Of a DNA stretch of 64,000 nt, positions 8,859-16,962 are shown piece by piece. The stretch's first letter is position 1. Each line of letters starts with the position of its first letter. The notes beneath the pieces were generated by a model. It did not search any database. It saw only the letters and a list, made by a program, of their open reading frames with translations, and was not told the origin of the DNA. Source of the DNA: Lutimaribacter degradans (GTDB lineage Bacteria; Pseudomonadota; Alphaproteobacteria; Rhodobacterales; Rhodobacteraceae); the NCBI RefSeq assembly GCF_023703375.1, contig NZ_JAMQGO010000005.1:1-64000 (forward strand), written 5' to 3'. The position numbers were made by a program, and so were the translations under genes.

Positions 8859-9041
8859 CGGCGGAAAAATGATCACAAATCGTAGCGGATGGCCAGAGCA
8901 CCGCATTTGTATTAGCTTACTGCGCATGTCTTTGCCAACCGACGTGAACAGAGCCGAAACCCCGAGCGATCAGACGCATCGTCGCGCGGCTGCAGGCCGG
9001 GTGGCGCACTGTCGGCAGCATCTTGCCGAGGGGTGGAGCGC
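8859..9041. promoter_or_regulatory. divergent promoter region of the arabinose/sulfate cluster
   Basis: This 183-base gap separates the first genes of the two arms and must carry both promoters. It is locally richer in A/T around 8868-8925 than its surroundings. I could not identify a clear palindromic operator or a convincing -35/-10 pair. Confidence 0.5.
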
Positions 9042-10529
9042 ATGAATACCGTGAAGCCTTGGGCGGCGGCGTCGGCGGCAGCCCGCGACGCGGGCGTGGC
9101 CGAGACCCACCCGTTGCCCGATGTGCTGGTGGTCGATCTCGACGGCACGCTCATTCGGACCGACATGCTATTCGAGACGTTCTGGGCTGCGCTGTCGCAG
9201 CGCTGGACGAGTATCGTCGGGGTCTTGGGCGCGCTCCCCGAGGGCCGCGCGCACCTCAAACGCACTCTTAGCGGGCTCGGTGCCGTCGATGTCGCGGCGC
9301 TGCCCTATAACGACGACGTGGTGGCCTATGCACGGCGCTGGCGCGAGGCTGGCGGGCGAGTGGTTCTGGTCTCTGCCGCCGATCAGCGGATCGTCGATAG
9401 CGTCGCCGCGCATCTGGGGCTTTTCGATGCAGCGCATGGGTCGGACGGGCAGACGAACCTCAAGGGTGCGCGCAAGGCGGCGTTCCTGTCTGAACGCTTC
9501 CCCGAAGGCTTCGCCTATTTTGGCGACAGGGACGCCGACTACCCGATCTGGCAGCGCGCGACGCGCGCCATCACCGTCGACGTGCCGCAGTCGCTACGGG
9601 CGCGGGTCGATGCGCTTCCCGTCCCGGCCGAACACCTGACGACCCGCGGATCGCCCTTGCGACCGCTCTTTCGCGCGATCCGGCCGCAGCAATGGCTGAA
9701 GAACGTGCTCGTCTTCTTACCGCTGCTCGTGGCGCACCGGTTCACGTTGCCGGCGATCGGCGAGGCCGCGCTGGCCTTCGTCGTCTTCAGCCTGGTCGCC
9801 TCGTCGGTCTATGTGCTCAACGACCTGCTCGATCTGGAGGCGGACCGCGCGCATCCGCGCAAGCGCGAACGCCCCTTCGCCTCGGGCGCGCTGCCGCTGT
9901 CGTGGGGCACCGCGCTGGCACCGGGGCTGCTGCTGGCCGGCGGGCTTCTCTCGCTGCCGCTGGGGCCGGAATTTCTCGGGGTGATTGTGGTCTACTACCT
10001 TGTCACCACGGCCTATTCCTTCGTGCTCAAGCGGCGGCTCGTGGTCGATATCTGCGCGCTTGCCGCCCTCTACACGTTACGGATCATTGCCGGGGGCGTC
10101 GCCACCGGCATCCCGCTTTCGGTCTGGCTTCTCGCCTTCTCAATGTTCTTCTTCTTCTCGCTCGCCGCGATGAAGCGTAAGACCGAGCTGGTCTCCAGCG
10201 TCGAGGAGGGTGCGGAGGTAGCGCCCGGGCGTGGCTATATGACGGACGACCTGCCGCTGGTGTCGAACATGGCGGTGGCGTCGGGCTATGTCTCGGTGCT
10301 GGTGATGGCGCTCTACATTAATTCGCCGGCGGTGACGGTTCTCTATTCTGCGACGGCACCGCTCTGGGGCATCTGCCTCATCCTGCTCTATTGGCTCAGC
10401 CGGATGATGATGCTCGCCCATCGGGGGCAGATGCACGACGACCCGGTGGTCTTCGCTGCCAAGGACCGCGTGTCGCTGCTCTGCGGCGGGCTGATCTTCG
10501 CCCTGGTGCTATCGGGCATGCTGCTGTGA
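9042..10529 (+). CDS. HAD phosphatase-UbiA fusion (DPPR synthase plus phosphatase candidate)
   Basis: A 495-residue two-domain protein. Residues ~25-200 are a HAD-type phosphatase with DLDGT at 32-36 and YFGDRDADYP as the second acidic motif. Residues ~205-495 are a UbiA prenyltransferase with NDLLDLEADRAHPRKRERP from ~260 and YSFVLKRRLVVD near 325. The UbiA part matches DPPR synthase, which joins phosphoribosyl pyrophosphate to decaprenyl phosphate. The HAD part would remove the 5-phosphate to give decaprenyl-phosphoryl-ribose. Mycobacteria use two separate proteins (Rv3806c and Rv3807c) for these steps. The ATG at 9042 follows GAGGGG; a GTG at 9033 is less likely. The stop overlaps the GtrA start. 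Confidence 0.85.
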   Translation: MNTVKPWAAASAAARDAGVAETHPLPDVLVVDLDGTLIRTDMLFETFWAALSQRWTSIVGVLGALPEGRAHLKRTLSGLGAVDVAALPYNDDVVAYARRWREAGGRVVLVSAADQRIVDSVAAHLGLFDAAHGSDGQTNLKGARKAAFLSERFPEGFAYFGDRDADYPIWQRATRAITVDVPQSLRARVDALPVPAEHLTTRGSPLRPLFRAIRPQQWLKNVLVFLPLLVAHRFTLPAIGEAALAFVVFSLVASSVYVLNDLLDLEADRAHPRKRERPFASGALPLSWGTALAPGLLLAGGLLSLPLGPEFLGVIVVYYLVTTAYSFVLKRRLVVDICALAALYTLRIIAGGVATGIPLSVWLLAFSMFFFFSLAAMKRKTELVSSVEEGAEVAPGRGYMTDDLPLVSNMAVASGYVSVLVMALYINSPAVTVLYSATAPLWGICLILLYWLSRMMMLAHRGQMHDDPVVFAAKDRVSLLCGGLIFALVLSGMLL

Positions 10530-10945
10530 CCCGGACGACGCTGGTCATCCGATACACGGCCTTCGCCGTCGCCGCGACGCTGGCCAATCTCGGGGCGCAG
10601 CGGTTGGTGCTCGCGCTCGATGAGGGGCCTCGGGGCTTTGCGGCAGCGGTCCTCGCCGGCACGCTGGTCGGTCTGGTGCTCAAGTACCTGCTCGACAAGC
10701 GGTGGATCTTCGAGGACCACACGACCGGGGTCGCAGCGCATGGCCGCAAGTTCACCCTTTATACCGCGATGGGTATCGCCACGACCGCGATCTTCTGGGC
10801 GACCGAGACGGCGTTCTGGATCATATGGCACACTGATCTGGCGCGGGAGACGGGCGCCGTCCTCGGGCTCGCGGTTGGCTACGTCATCAAGTACCGGCTC
10901 GACCGGCGGTTCGTGTTCACCAACACCGTGGCCGGGGCGGCGTGA
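10526..10945 (+). CDS. GtrA-family membrane protein
   Basis: A 139-residue, four-helix membrane protein. The start is a GTG at 10526 overlapping the previous stop (GTGA); no ATG with the right spacing exists. The family pattern KYLLDKRWIF appears after helix 2 and KYRLDRRFVF near the C-terminus, as in GtrA proteins. GtrA members act on polyprenyl-phosphate sugars. The mycobacterial relative Rv3789 lies beside the same arabinose genes and has been linked to handling decaprenyl-phosphoryl-arabinose. Here it probably helps flip or position the arabinose donor for use on the periplasmic side. Its stop overlaps the DprE1 start (ATGA). Confidence 0.85.
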   Translation: MTRTTLVIRYTAFAVAATLANLGAQRLVLALDEGPRGFAAAVLAGTLVGLVLKYLLDKRWIFEDHTTGVAAHGRKFTLYTAMGIATTAIFWATETAFWIIWHTDLARETGAVLGLAVGYVIKYRLDRRFVFTNTVAGAA

Positions 10946-12285
10946 TGCAGGACTTTCGCACCGAAGAGCTTGCCGGCTGGGGCCGCTACCCGCGGTGCCC
11001 GGGGCCTGTGGCGCGGCCGCGCCACGCCGAAGCCGTGGGCGCCCTGATCGGTGCGGGCGGTGTGATCGCCCGCGGCAACGGCCGCGCCTACGGCGATAGC
11101 GCGATGGGGGCGGCGGCCACGCTCGACCTGCGGCGGCTGAACCGGATGCTGTCCTTTGATGATCAGGCCGGACGCCTCGTGGCCGAGGCGGGGGTGCTTC
11201 TGGGCGACGTGATCGCAACCTTCCTGCCGCGAGGCTGGTTCCCATGGGTGACGCCGGGGACGAAATTCGTGACGCTGGGCGGTGCGATCGCGGCTGACGT
11301 GCACGGCAAGAACCACCACCGGGACGGCGCCTTTGGCACCTTCGTTGACTGGATCGACGTGATGGGGGCGGACGGCGAGGTCGTGCGCGCCAGCCGCGAC
11401 GAGAATTCTGAGCTTTTCGCCTGGACCCTTGGCGGCATGGGGCTGACCGGCGTGATCCTGCGCGCCGCGATCCGGCTCCGCCCGGTGGAAAGCGGCTGGA
11501 TTGCCCAGACCACCATCCCGGCACAGAACCTTGCCGAGGCGATGGACGCCTTCGAGGCGGCCGACGATGCAAGCTACTCGGTTGCCTGGATCGACTGCCT
11601 CGCCTCGGGTGCGGCGCTCGGCCGGTCGCTGGTGATGACCGGAGAACATGTGCAGGCCGACGACCTGCCGCCGGATCGCCGGACGCACCCCTACCGCACA
11701 CCGCGCAAGCGCCAGCTGTCGATGCCCTTCGACGCGCCCACCGCGGCGCTCAACCGGTTCTCGGTCGGCGCCTTCAACGCGCTTTACTGGCGCCGCGGTC
11801 TGCGCGCCCCGCGAAAGGCGCTGGTCGACTGGGACAGCTATTTCTACCCGCTCGACGCGATCCTCGGCTGGAACCGGATTTACGGCCGCCGCGGTTTCGT
11901 GCAGTTCCAATGCGCGTTGCCTCTGAACGCCTCCGAGGCGGGACTGCGGGCGCTGCTGTCCGAAACGGCCGTTGCGGGGCAGGGCTCCATCCTCGCGGTG
12001 TTGAAACGCTTCGGCCCGCAGCAGAGCCGGTTCTCCTTCCCCATGGCGGGCTACACGCTGGCACTGGATTTCCCGGCCAATGCGCGGACGCTGGCGCTTC
12101 TTGATCGGCTCGACGCCATCGCCGCGGACCATGGTGGGCGATTCTACCTTGCAAAGGATGCGCGGCTGTCGGCCGCGACACTGCACCGGGCAGATCCGCG
12201 CGCCGCGGCGTTTCGTGCCATGCGGCGGGAAACCGGATGCGACCGCGCGTTCGCTTCTGCACAATCTGAAAGGTTGCTCCTATGA
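10942..12285 (+). CDS. dprE1: DprE1-like decaprenyl-phosphoryl-ribose 2'-oxidase
   Basis: A 447-residue flavoprotein of the vanillyl-alcohol-oxidase/FAD_binding_4 class. The FAD-binding segment shows RGNGRAYGDS (from ~44), PGTKFVTLGGAIAADVHGKN with the His121 flavin motif HGKNHH, and GGMGLTG. The C-terminal substrate region keeps the catalytic lysine (YLAKDAR, Lys405). DprE1 oxidises the 2' carbon of polyprenyl-phosphoryl-ribose, the first half of epimerisation to arabinose. The residue equivalent to Mycobacterium tuberculosis Cys387 is alanine (Ala374 in YTLALDF). Coupled to both neighbours by ATGA overlaps. Confidence 0.9.
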   Translation: MMQDFRTEELAGWGRYPRCPGPVARPRHAEAVGALIGAGGVIARGNGRAYGDSAMGAAATLDLRRLNRMLSFDDQAGRLVAEAGVLLGDVIATFLPRGWFPWVTPGTKFVTLGGAIAADVHGKNHHRDGAFGTFVDWIDVMGADGEVVRASRDENSELFAWTLGGMGLTGVILRAAIRLRPVESGWIAQTTIPAQNLAEAMDAFEAADDASYSVAWIDCLASGAALGRSLVMTGEHVQADDLPPDRRTHPYRTPRKRQLSMPFDAPTAALNRFSVGAFNALYWRRGLRAPRKALVDWDSYFYPLDAILGWNRIYGRRGFVQFQCALPLNASEAGLRALLSETAVAGQGSILAVLKRFGPQQSRFSFPMAGYTLALDFPANARTLALLDRLDAIAADHGGRFYLAKDARLSAATLHRADPRAAAFRAMRRETGCDRAFASAQSERLLL

Positions 12286-13022
12286 CAGATACCGTTCTCG
12301 TCCTCGGCGGACGCTCCGACATCGGGCGCGCCGTCGCGCACCGCTTTGCTGCGGCCGGGCATCCGGTGGCCCTCGCCGCGCGCAATGCCCCCGATCTTGA
12401 AGCGGACCGCGCCGACATCGCGATCCGTCATGACGTCGAGGCGACCTTGCACGAATTCGATGCGCTCGACACCGACGCCCTCGGCGACTTCGTGGACGCC
12501 TTCGATCCGGTGCCCGGCATCGTGGTCTCCGCGATCGGGGCGATGGGCGATCAGACCACGAGCGAGACCGATCCGGCCGCCGCGGCCCAGGTCATGCGCA
12601 TCAATTACGAGGCACCCGCGCAGGTGCTGGAGCTGTTCGCGGCCCGGATGGCGGCGCGGGGCGGCGGCACGCTTGTCGGCATATCTTCCGTGGCTGGCGA
12701 TCGCGGGCGGGCGGTGAACTACGTCTACGGCTCGGCCAAGGCCGGGTTCACCGCCTATCTCTCGGGGCTGAGAAACCGCCTGTGGGGCACTGGCGTGCAT
12801 GTCGTCACAGTCAAACCGGGTTTCGTCGAGACGCGAATGACCGAGGGCATGGACCTACCCGGTGCGCTGACCGCGCGCCCCGAGGCCGTGGCCGAGACGA
12901 TATTCCAAGCCGTGGCGCGGGGCCGCTCTGTCGTCTATGTCAAGCCAGTCTGGAGGGCGATCATGATCATCATAGGCGCCATTCCCGAGCCAATCTTTCG
13001 CCGGACCCGCATCGGCAGTTGA
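12282..13022 (+). CDS. dprE2: DprE2-like decaprenyl-phosphoryl-2-keto-erythropentose reductase
   Basis: A 246-residue short-chain dehydrogenase. The N-terminal nucleotide motif is VLGGRSDIG, serine follows in GISSVAGDRGR, and the catalytic pair is YVYGSAKAG. A hydrophobic, basic C-terminus (IMIIIGAIPEPIFRRTR) resembles DprE2 proteins and could touch the membrane. DprE2 reduces the keto intermediate made by DprE1 to polyprenyl-phosphoryl-D-arabinose. It overlaps the DprE1 stop by ATGA, the same gene order as in mycobacteria. It is the last gene of the rightward arm, and the second copy of the flanking repeat starts 93 bases later. Confidence 0.88.
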   Translation: MTDTVLVLGGRSDIGRAVAHRFAAAGHPVALAARNAPDLEADRADIAIRHDVEATLHEFDALDTDALGDFVDAFDPVPGIVVSAIGAMGDQTTSETDPAAAAQVMRINYEAPAQVLELFAARMAARGGGTLVGISSVAGDRGRAVNYVYGSAKAGFTAYLSGLRNRLWGTGVHVVTVKPGFVETRMTEGMDLPGALTARPEAVAETIFQAVARGRSVVYVKPVWRAIMIIIGAIPEPIFRRTRIGS

Positions 13023-13114
13023 ACGGCCAGACGCTGACCCACCGGATCTCGAGTGGCCCAATCCGGGCACCGAATTGCAAGGCCCTATTGTCCAGAAGGT
13101 TTTGTCTTGAGTTT

Positions 13115-13220
13115 CTAAAGCGTTTCGCGAAAAACCTGCAACACAGCCTTTCGCGAAACGCTGTGCTGCATCTGATCGTTGCACGCGGTTCGCCTTTTGC
13201 TGATGTCTCAGGTTAAAGGA
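13115..13220 (+). repeat. interspersed repeat, right copy
   Basis: This direct repeat of 397-501 carries a perfect 14-base inverted repeat: AGCGTTTCGCGAAA at 13118-13131 pairs with TTTCGCGAAACGCT about 16 bases later. The sequence GATGTCTCAGGTTAAAG closes both copies. The gap from the DprE2 stop (13023-13114) has no gene. The copy seems to have cut into a leftward reading frame (see 13221-13367). Confidence 0.75.
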
Positions 13221-13367
13221 GGAATGCTTTAGAACAGTTCCAACGGCAGCGGGCGCAGGATCGTCGATGCGGAGCTGTGGGCCGCGTTCGTACTCGCGCA
13301 GGATGCGAGTGCCCGCGATCAGGACGGCGGCGATCAGGCCGTAAATCAAAAAATCGGTGGAAGTCAT
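13221..13367 (-). pseudogene. slipin/SPFH protein N-terminal stub
   Basis: The leftward frame from the ATG at 13367 starts MTSTDFLIYGLIAAVLIAG and continues TRILREYERG. This is the membrane anchor and first conserved motif of stomatin-like (slipin/SPFH) proteins. Homology then stops and the frame soon runs into the interspersed repeat. The ATG overlaps the TGA of the upstream 72-codon frame, as in a real operon. Too short to be functional; a stub left by rearrangement. Confidence 0.4.
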
Positions 13368-13582
13368 TGCTTGGCCTCGCCTTGCTTGCGGTGGACCGTG
13401 AACTTCAACCCTTTGAGGCTGGCGATCTTGACCGTGTCGCCGGGTTTCAGATGGGGGCGGTCCGCGTGCGCGCCAACGCTCGCCATGCGCGTGGACATGG
13501 CCGCCGCCGTCGGCGCACTCGGCAGTCCCCCGCCACGCATCTGCACGGGCAGCGCGGCACCGAAATTCGTGCGCCGCGCCAT
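13364..13582 (-). pseudogene. possible NfeD C-terminal remnant
   Basis: A 72-codon frame whose last ~30 residues (LKPGDTVKIASLKGLKFTV) resemble the C-terminal OB-fold of NfeD proteins. nfeD genes normally sit directly before slipin genes, and here the frame overlaps the slipin stub by ATGA. The N-terminal half does not look like NfeD, so the gene appears broken or fused at its 5' side. The call is tentative and rests mainly on neighbourhood. Confidence 0.28.
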
Positions 13583-13681
13583 AGCTGCAACGCGTTCAGA
13601 CGAGGATCAGCAGAACGGGGATCGTGACGCTGAGCTTGCTGCGCGATATCCGAGCGACAGCACTGCGAAAACCGCATTGCG

Positions 13682-14101
13682 TCATCTGGTCAGAGGGTCA
13701 ACGTCCAGTGTGGGCCGTTCGTGAAAGCGCCCAGGCCCGAGGTATTCGGATCCGACCATGAGCGGCTCTCGCATCCACCGTGCCAGCGATGCCCGTGTGC
13801 CTTCAGAAATTTCAAAACGCACGGGCTTCTGGGTCTTGCTCTGCAGCACCGACGCGCGTGCCTTAATTTGACCTGACGCCATGACATCGACCACCTTCAT
13901 CTTCACCAGATTGCAGCCGCGCAGCTTGCTGTCGATGGCCAGATTGAAAAGCGCCAAATCACGATAGTTCTCAGCCAGTTCCAGCCGCACCCTTATTGCC
14001 CAGACGTGTTTAGGCGTGAGCGGCCGTTTCTGGCCGACAATCCGGCCCTTGTTCCTTGCTGGACGCAATGCGCGAATGGCGGGTAAGTTTGGTGTTTGCA
14101 T
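13682..14101 (-). pseudogene. tyrosine recombinase, truncated
   Basis: A 139-residue frame starting MQTPNLPAIRALRP at 14101. It is the N-terminal and early catalytic part of a widespread small phage-type integrase, including SKLRGCNL with the first catalytic arginine and ASVLQSKTQKPVRFEI. The family normally continues to an HxxR motif and the nucleophilic tyrosine, but this frame stops after ERPTLDVDPLTR. It therefore lacks the active tyrosine. A longer upstream frame (to 14155) is possible, but the internal methionine fits the family better. Confidence 0.65.
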
Positions 14102-14307
14102 GATGGATCCTCCGATCCACCAAGCCCTCCCACATCGACAACTCGAAGTTGACAAGGCATCATATCATGTGATGCTGCGTTGCATCCGAGGTCGGGTCAG
14201 AGCCCAAACTGAATGATGCTGCGGGCAACTTGAATGGCCGCTTCTCACTGTGTCATGAGCTAAACGAAATCGGATGATCATAGCAGGTTTCGCAGGGTTG
14301 ACTAATA

Positions 14308-14325
14308 GGTTAGCAATAGCTAACC
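14308..14325. promoter_or_regulatory. TetR operator, upstream copy
   Basis: A perfect palindrome GGTTAGC-N4-GCTAACC ending 8 bases before the TetR start codon at 14334. The same arms and spacing recur at 14945-14962. Its place over the ribosome-binding/promoter area fits autorepression. Confidence 0.7.
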
Positions 14326-14333
14326 GCATTGGT

Positions 14334-14930
14334 ATGACCCAAGACCAACCATATGTTCATGACACAGATGCGCCCGGTAAGGCGCTCATCCTTCAAGAGG
14401 GGCTACGTCTTTTCGCGCGAAAAGGGCTGTCTGCGACATCAATCAGAGACATTGCCCAAGCCACCGGGCTAAGTAATCCGGCGCTATACAAGCACTTTGC
14501 TACAAAGGACCAACTGGCCTTGGTCTTGTTCGAACGGCTGTACCGCGCCCAGTTGCAGCGCGTTTCGCGGACAACAGGACAATCGTCTACATTCCGCCTC
14601 AAGTTTCGGGCATTTCTTGAGACCGGGTTCCGCGCAGTCGATGAACATCCCGAAGCGACAGTATTTGTAGCGGACAATCTAAGGACGCTTTGGCCCCATA
14701 TGCCGGACGGCCTAAAGTCCCGAACAATGCTGTCTGTCCTGCGGGACATTATTCAGCTGGGTCGATCAGAAGGAGACGTGGCGTCCAGCGTTGACGAGAA
14801 CATGCAGCTGGCTTTGGTCGTTGGCATGCTTGAGAACATCACGCGTCAGGTATTCTTTGGGTCACTGGCGCACCCAGCTTTGGCGCAACTGGACGACGCG
14901 GAGCATCTTCTTCGCAAGGCTCTTCGGTAA
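14334..14930 (+). CDS. TetR-family transcriptional regulator
   Basis: A 198-residue regulator. The helix-turn-helix lies at about residues 33-54 (SATSIRDIAQATGLSNPALY, then KHF), typical of TetR. The C-terminal ligand domain is not recognisable to a specific ligand. The start at 14334 is preferred to 14274 because the longer form would translate through the operator palindrome. The gene and the following hydrolase are clearly lower in GC than the neighbouring arabinose cluster, suggesting a separate origin. It probably represses itself and the MBL hydrolase through the shared palindromes. Confidence 0.85.
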   Translation: MTQDQPYVHDTDAPGKALILQEGLRLFARKGLSATSIRDIAQATGLSNPALYKHFATKDQLALVLFERLYRAQLQRVSRTTGQSSTFRLKFRAFLETGFRAVDEHPEATVFVADNLRTLWPHMPDGLKSRTMLSVLRDIIQLGRSEGDVASSVDENMQLALVVGMLENITRQVFFGSLAHPALAQLDDAEHLLRKALR

Positions 14931-14944
14931 GTTTTTTTACCACA

Positions 14945-14962
14945 GGTTAGCGACTGCTAACC
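14945..14962. promoter_or_regulatory. TetR operator, downstream copy
   Basis: A second perfect GGTTAGC-N4-GCTAACC palindrome, with a different spacer (GACT instead of AATA) but identical arms. It lies 14 bases after the TetR stop and 51 bases before the MBL hydrolase start. This implies the hydrolase has its own repressed promoter. Confidence 0.7.
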
Positions 14963-15013
14963 ATTTAGCCCGGCGCTATGCGCATAACGCAACCACCCAA
15001 TAGGAGATCCATC

Positions 15014-15850
15014 ATGAAAATCCACGGAATCGAGACAGGACGAGTCAAAGTCACTGAACGCTGGAGGAAGGGTGAGGGCAAAGGAATAAAACGTCTTCTG
15101 AATGCGGTATTCGACAAGAAAATGACGGCCTGGCTGCCAATCCATGTTTGGATCATCGAGCATCCTGAAGGCCTCATTGTTATAGACACTGGTATTCCAT
15201 CTGACGCTAATAAGCCGCGATATTTCCCTCCCTACATGCCACTGTTGCAACGGGCGGCCGTCTTTGATGTCTCGCCAGAGGATGAGATCGGTCCCCAAAT
15301 ACGAAGGCTTGGATTAAATCCAGACGATGTGCGTTGGGTTGTGCTGACCCATCTACATCAGGATCATGACGGAGGCCTGCACCATTTCCCGAACGCCGAG
15401 ATCGTTGTTTCGCAAGATGAATGGAACTTCGCCTCTGGGTTCAAGGGACGTATGAACGGCTACCTCAATCAACGCTGGCCTCGGCGTTTTAGTCCAACAC
15501 TCGTGGATTTTCAGGAGACGGCATTCGGGCCTTTCGCAAGCCATGCGAAACTTACCCATGCGGGTGACGTCACGCTTGTTCCAACGCCCGGCCATTCACC
15601 AGGGCATTTATCCGTATTTTTGAATGAGGGCGACACGACTATTATGTTTGCTGGTGATACGTCTTATACGGAACGTCATCTGGTTCAGCTGATGGCCGAT
15701 GGGGTCGGAACTGACATTGTTGCGGAAATAGAAACACACCGCAAAATCCTTGCCTATGCCGCTGAAAACCCCACTGTGTATCTGCCCAGCCATGATCCGG
15801 ATGCGCTTCAACGATTGGCTGACCGCGCTATAATCAAGATGCAAGAATAG
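15014..15850 (+). CDS. MBL-fold hydrolase, N-acyl homoserine lactonase-like
   Basis: A 278-residue metallo-beta-lactamase-fold protein. The metal motif HxHxDH is at 113-118 (THLHQDHDGG), followed by PTPGHSPGH, an FAGDTSYT aspartate motif and a late LPSHDP histidine. The domain layout and length match the AttM/BlcC-type lactonase group, which opens acyl-homoserine lactones or gamma-butyrolactone. AGGAG at 15003-15007 sets the ATG at 15014. Control by the adjacent TetR via matching palindromes is likely. Quorum quenching is one possibility; another small lactone or ester substrate is equally possible. Confidence 0.75.
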   Translation: MKIHGIETGRVKVTERWRKGEGKGIKRLLNAVFDKKMTAWLPIHVWIIEHPEGLIVIDTGIPSDANKPRYFPPYMPLLQRAAVFDVSPEDEIGPQIRRLGLNPDDVRWVVLTHLHQDHDGGLHHFPNAEIVVSQDEWNFASGFKGRMNGYLNQRWPRRFSPTLVDFQETAFGPFASHAKLTHAGDVTLVPTPGHSPGHLSVFLNEGDTTIMFAGDTSYTERHLVQLMADGVGTDIVAEIETHRKILAYAAENPTVYLPSHDPDALQRLADRAIIKMQE

Positions 15851-16259
15851 GCGACTGAGGGTATTGCATTGAAAGCGGACCTTCGCGCAGCCGTAGCGAA
15901 AGCTCACTTCGTCCGCTCTGCCGACCTTCGTCCTTTGAAAATGCTGCACCATGGACGAATGGCCGCTCTGGTGAAGCTGCGCTGCGGCATGGGCGTGGCG
16001 GGTGGAAGGCATCTGTGGGTGGCTCCTGCATTGCAAGAGTTTTTTGGCGATTTCTGCGGTCATTTTTGTCAGTACTGTCGTCTGTCCGGCCTGTTTGTGT
16101 GGTGGTGTTCCACTGGCCCTGATGAATTCCGCAAGCGAGGTTCCAATCGGCTTATCGACCTCAAAGGGCCGCTGCCATTCCCGGAGTGTCCTTGCTCTTG
16201 GTTGACTTATTTTCGCATCATCACTTCAACGTCTTGCATCTCATGGGCAGTCGGCGCGA
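15851..16259. other. intergenic, no supported gene
   Basis: About 400 bases between the hydrolase and the IS110 fragment. The stretch near 15880-15935 has an imperfect GCGGACCTTCGC/GCGAAAGCTC-type symmetry seen in spacer DNA of related bacteria. A 142-codon open frame from 15869 is cysteine- and tryptophan-rich with no domain, and runs into the IS110 end. I do not call it a gene. Confidence 0.4.
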
Positions 16260-16961
16260 TTAGAACGCAGGCTGCCGGTATTCCTGTTTCTTCGTGAGCA
16301 TCGCCCAGATGGCCCGAGTGGCCTTGTTGGCCATGGCGGTTGTTGCCAATCGGAATGGTTTGTCTGCGATGATCTTCGCCGTCCAGAGATCGACTTTCTC
16401 TGGCGAACGTTTCGCCATGACAGCGCGAGACGTCATGCCCACGACCAGAAGTTTGCGAATGTATCGATCACCCTGCTTCGTAATCTTGCCCAAACGTTCC
16501 TTGCCGCCGCTGGATTTGTTGAGAGGGGTCAGTCCGAGCCAGGCTGCCAGATCACGCCCTGTGCGGAACTGCTTTGCGTCCCCGATCGTGGCGACAATCG
16601 CTGAGGCTGTGATCGGCCCGATACCAGGCATGCGCATCAGTCGGCGTGCGTCTGTGCTCAGCATCGCATGCTGCTCGATCATCTTCGTGTAACCCGCAAT
16701 ACGCTCGTTCAAGCCAATGAACTGATAGCACTGCATGCCGAGCATGCCGTTTGCGATATCCGGCATGTCCGGGTGATCTCCATCCAGATGGCGCTTGGCG
16801 AACGCTGTGACTGCCTCAATCCCAATCGGCAGAATATGCCCAAACTCGCGTAGTAAGCTGCGGATCATGTTGACCATCTGGGTGCGCTGCCGGACAGCCA
16901 GATCGCGGGTGCGATGGATCGACAGAACCGCCTGTTGATCCTCAGTTTTGATCTCGACAAC
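16260..16961 (-). pseudogene. IS110-family transposase C-terminal fragment
   Basis: From about 16961 leftward the frame reads EIKTEDQQAVLSIHRTRDL, and later MRMPGIGPITASAI, GRDLAAWLGLTP and KQGDRYIRKLL. These are hallmarks of the IS110 C-terminal (transposase_20) domain with its catalytic serine region. The N-terminal DEDD RuvC-like domain is missing. The open frame extends to 17165, but that part is antisense to the integrase. Only the 3' half of the element remains. Confidence 0.8.
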
Positions 16962-16962
16962 C

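Noticed and set aside
15869..16297. A 142-codon frame between the hydrolase and IS110 fragment
   Set aside because: Cysteine-rich with no domain, runs into the transposase end, and resembles spacer DNA seen in related bacteria.
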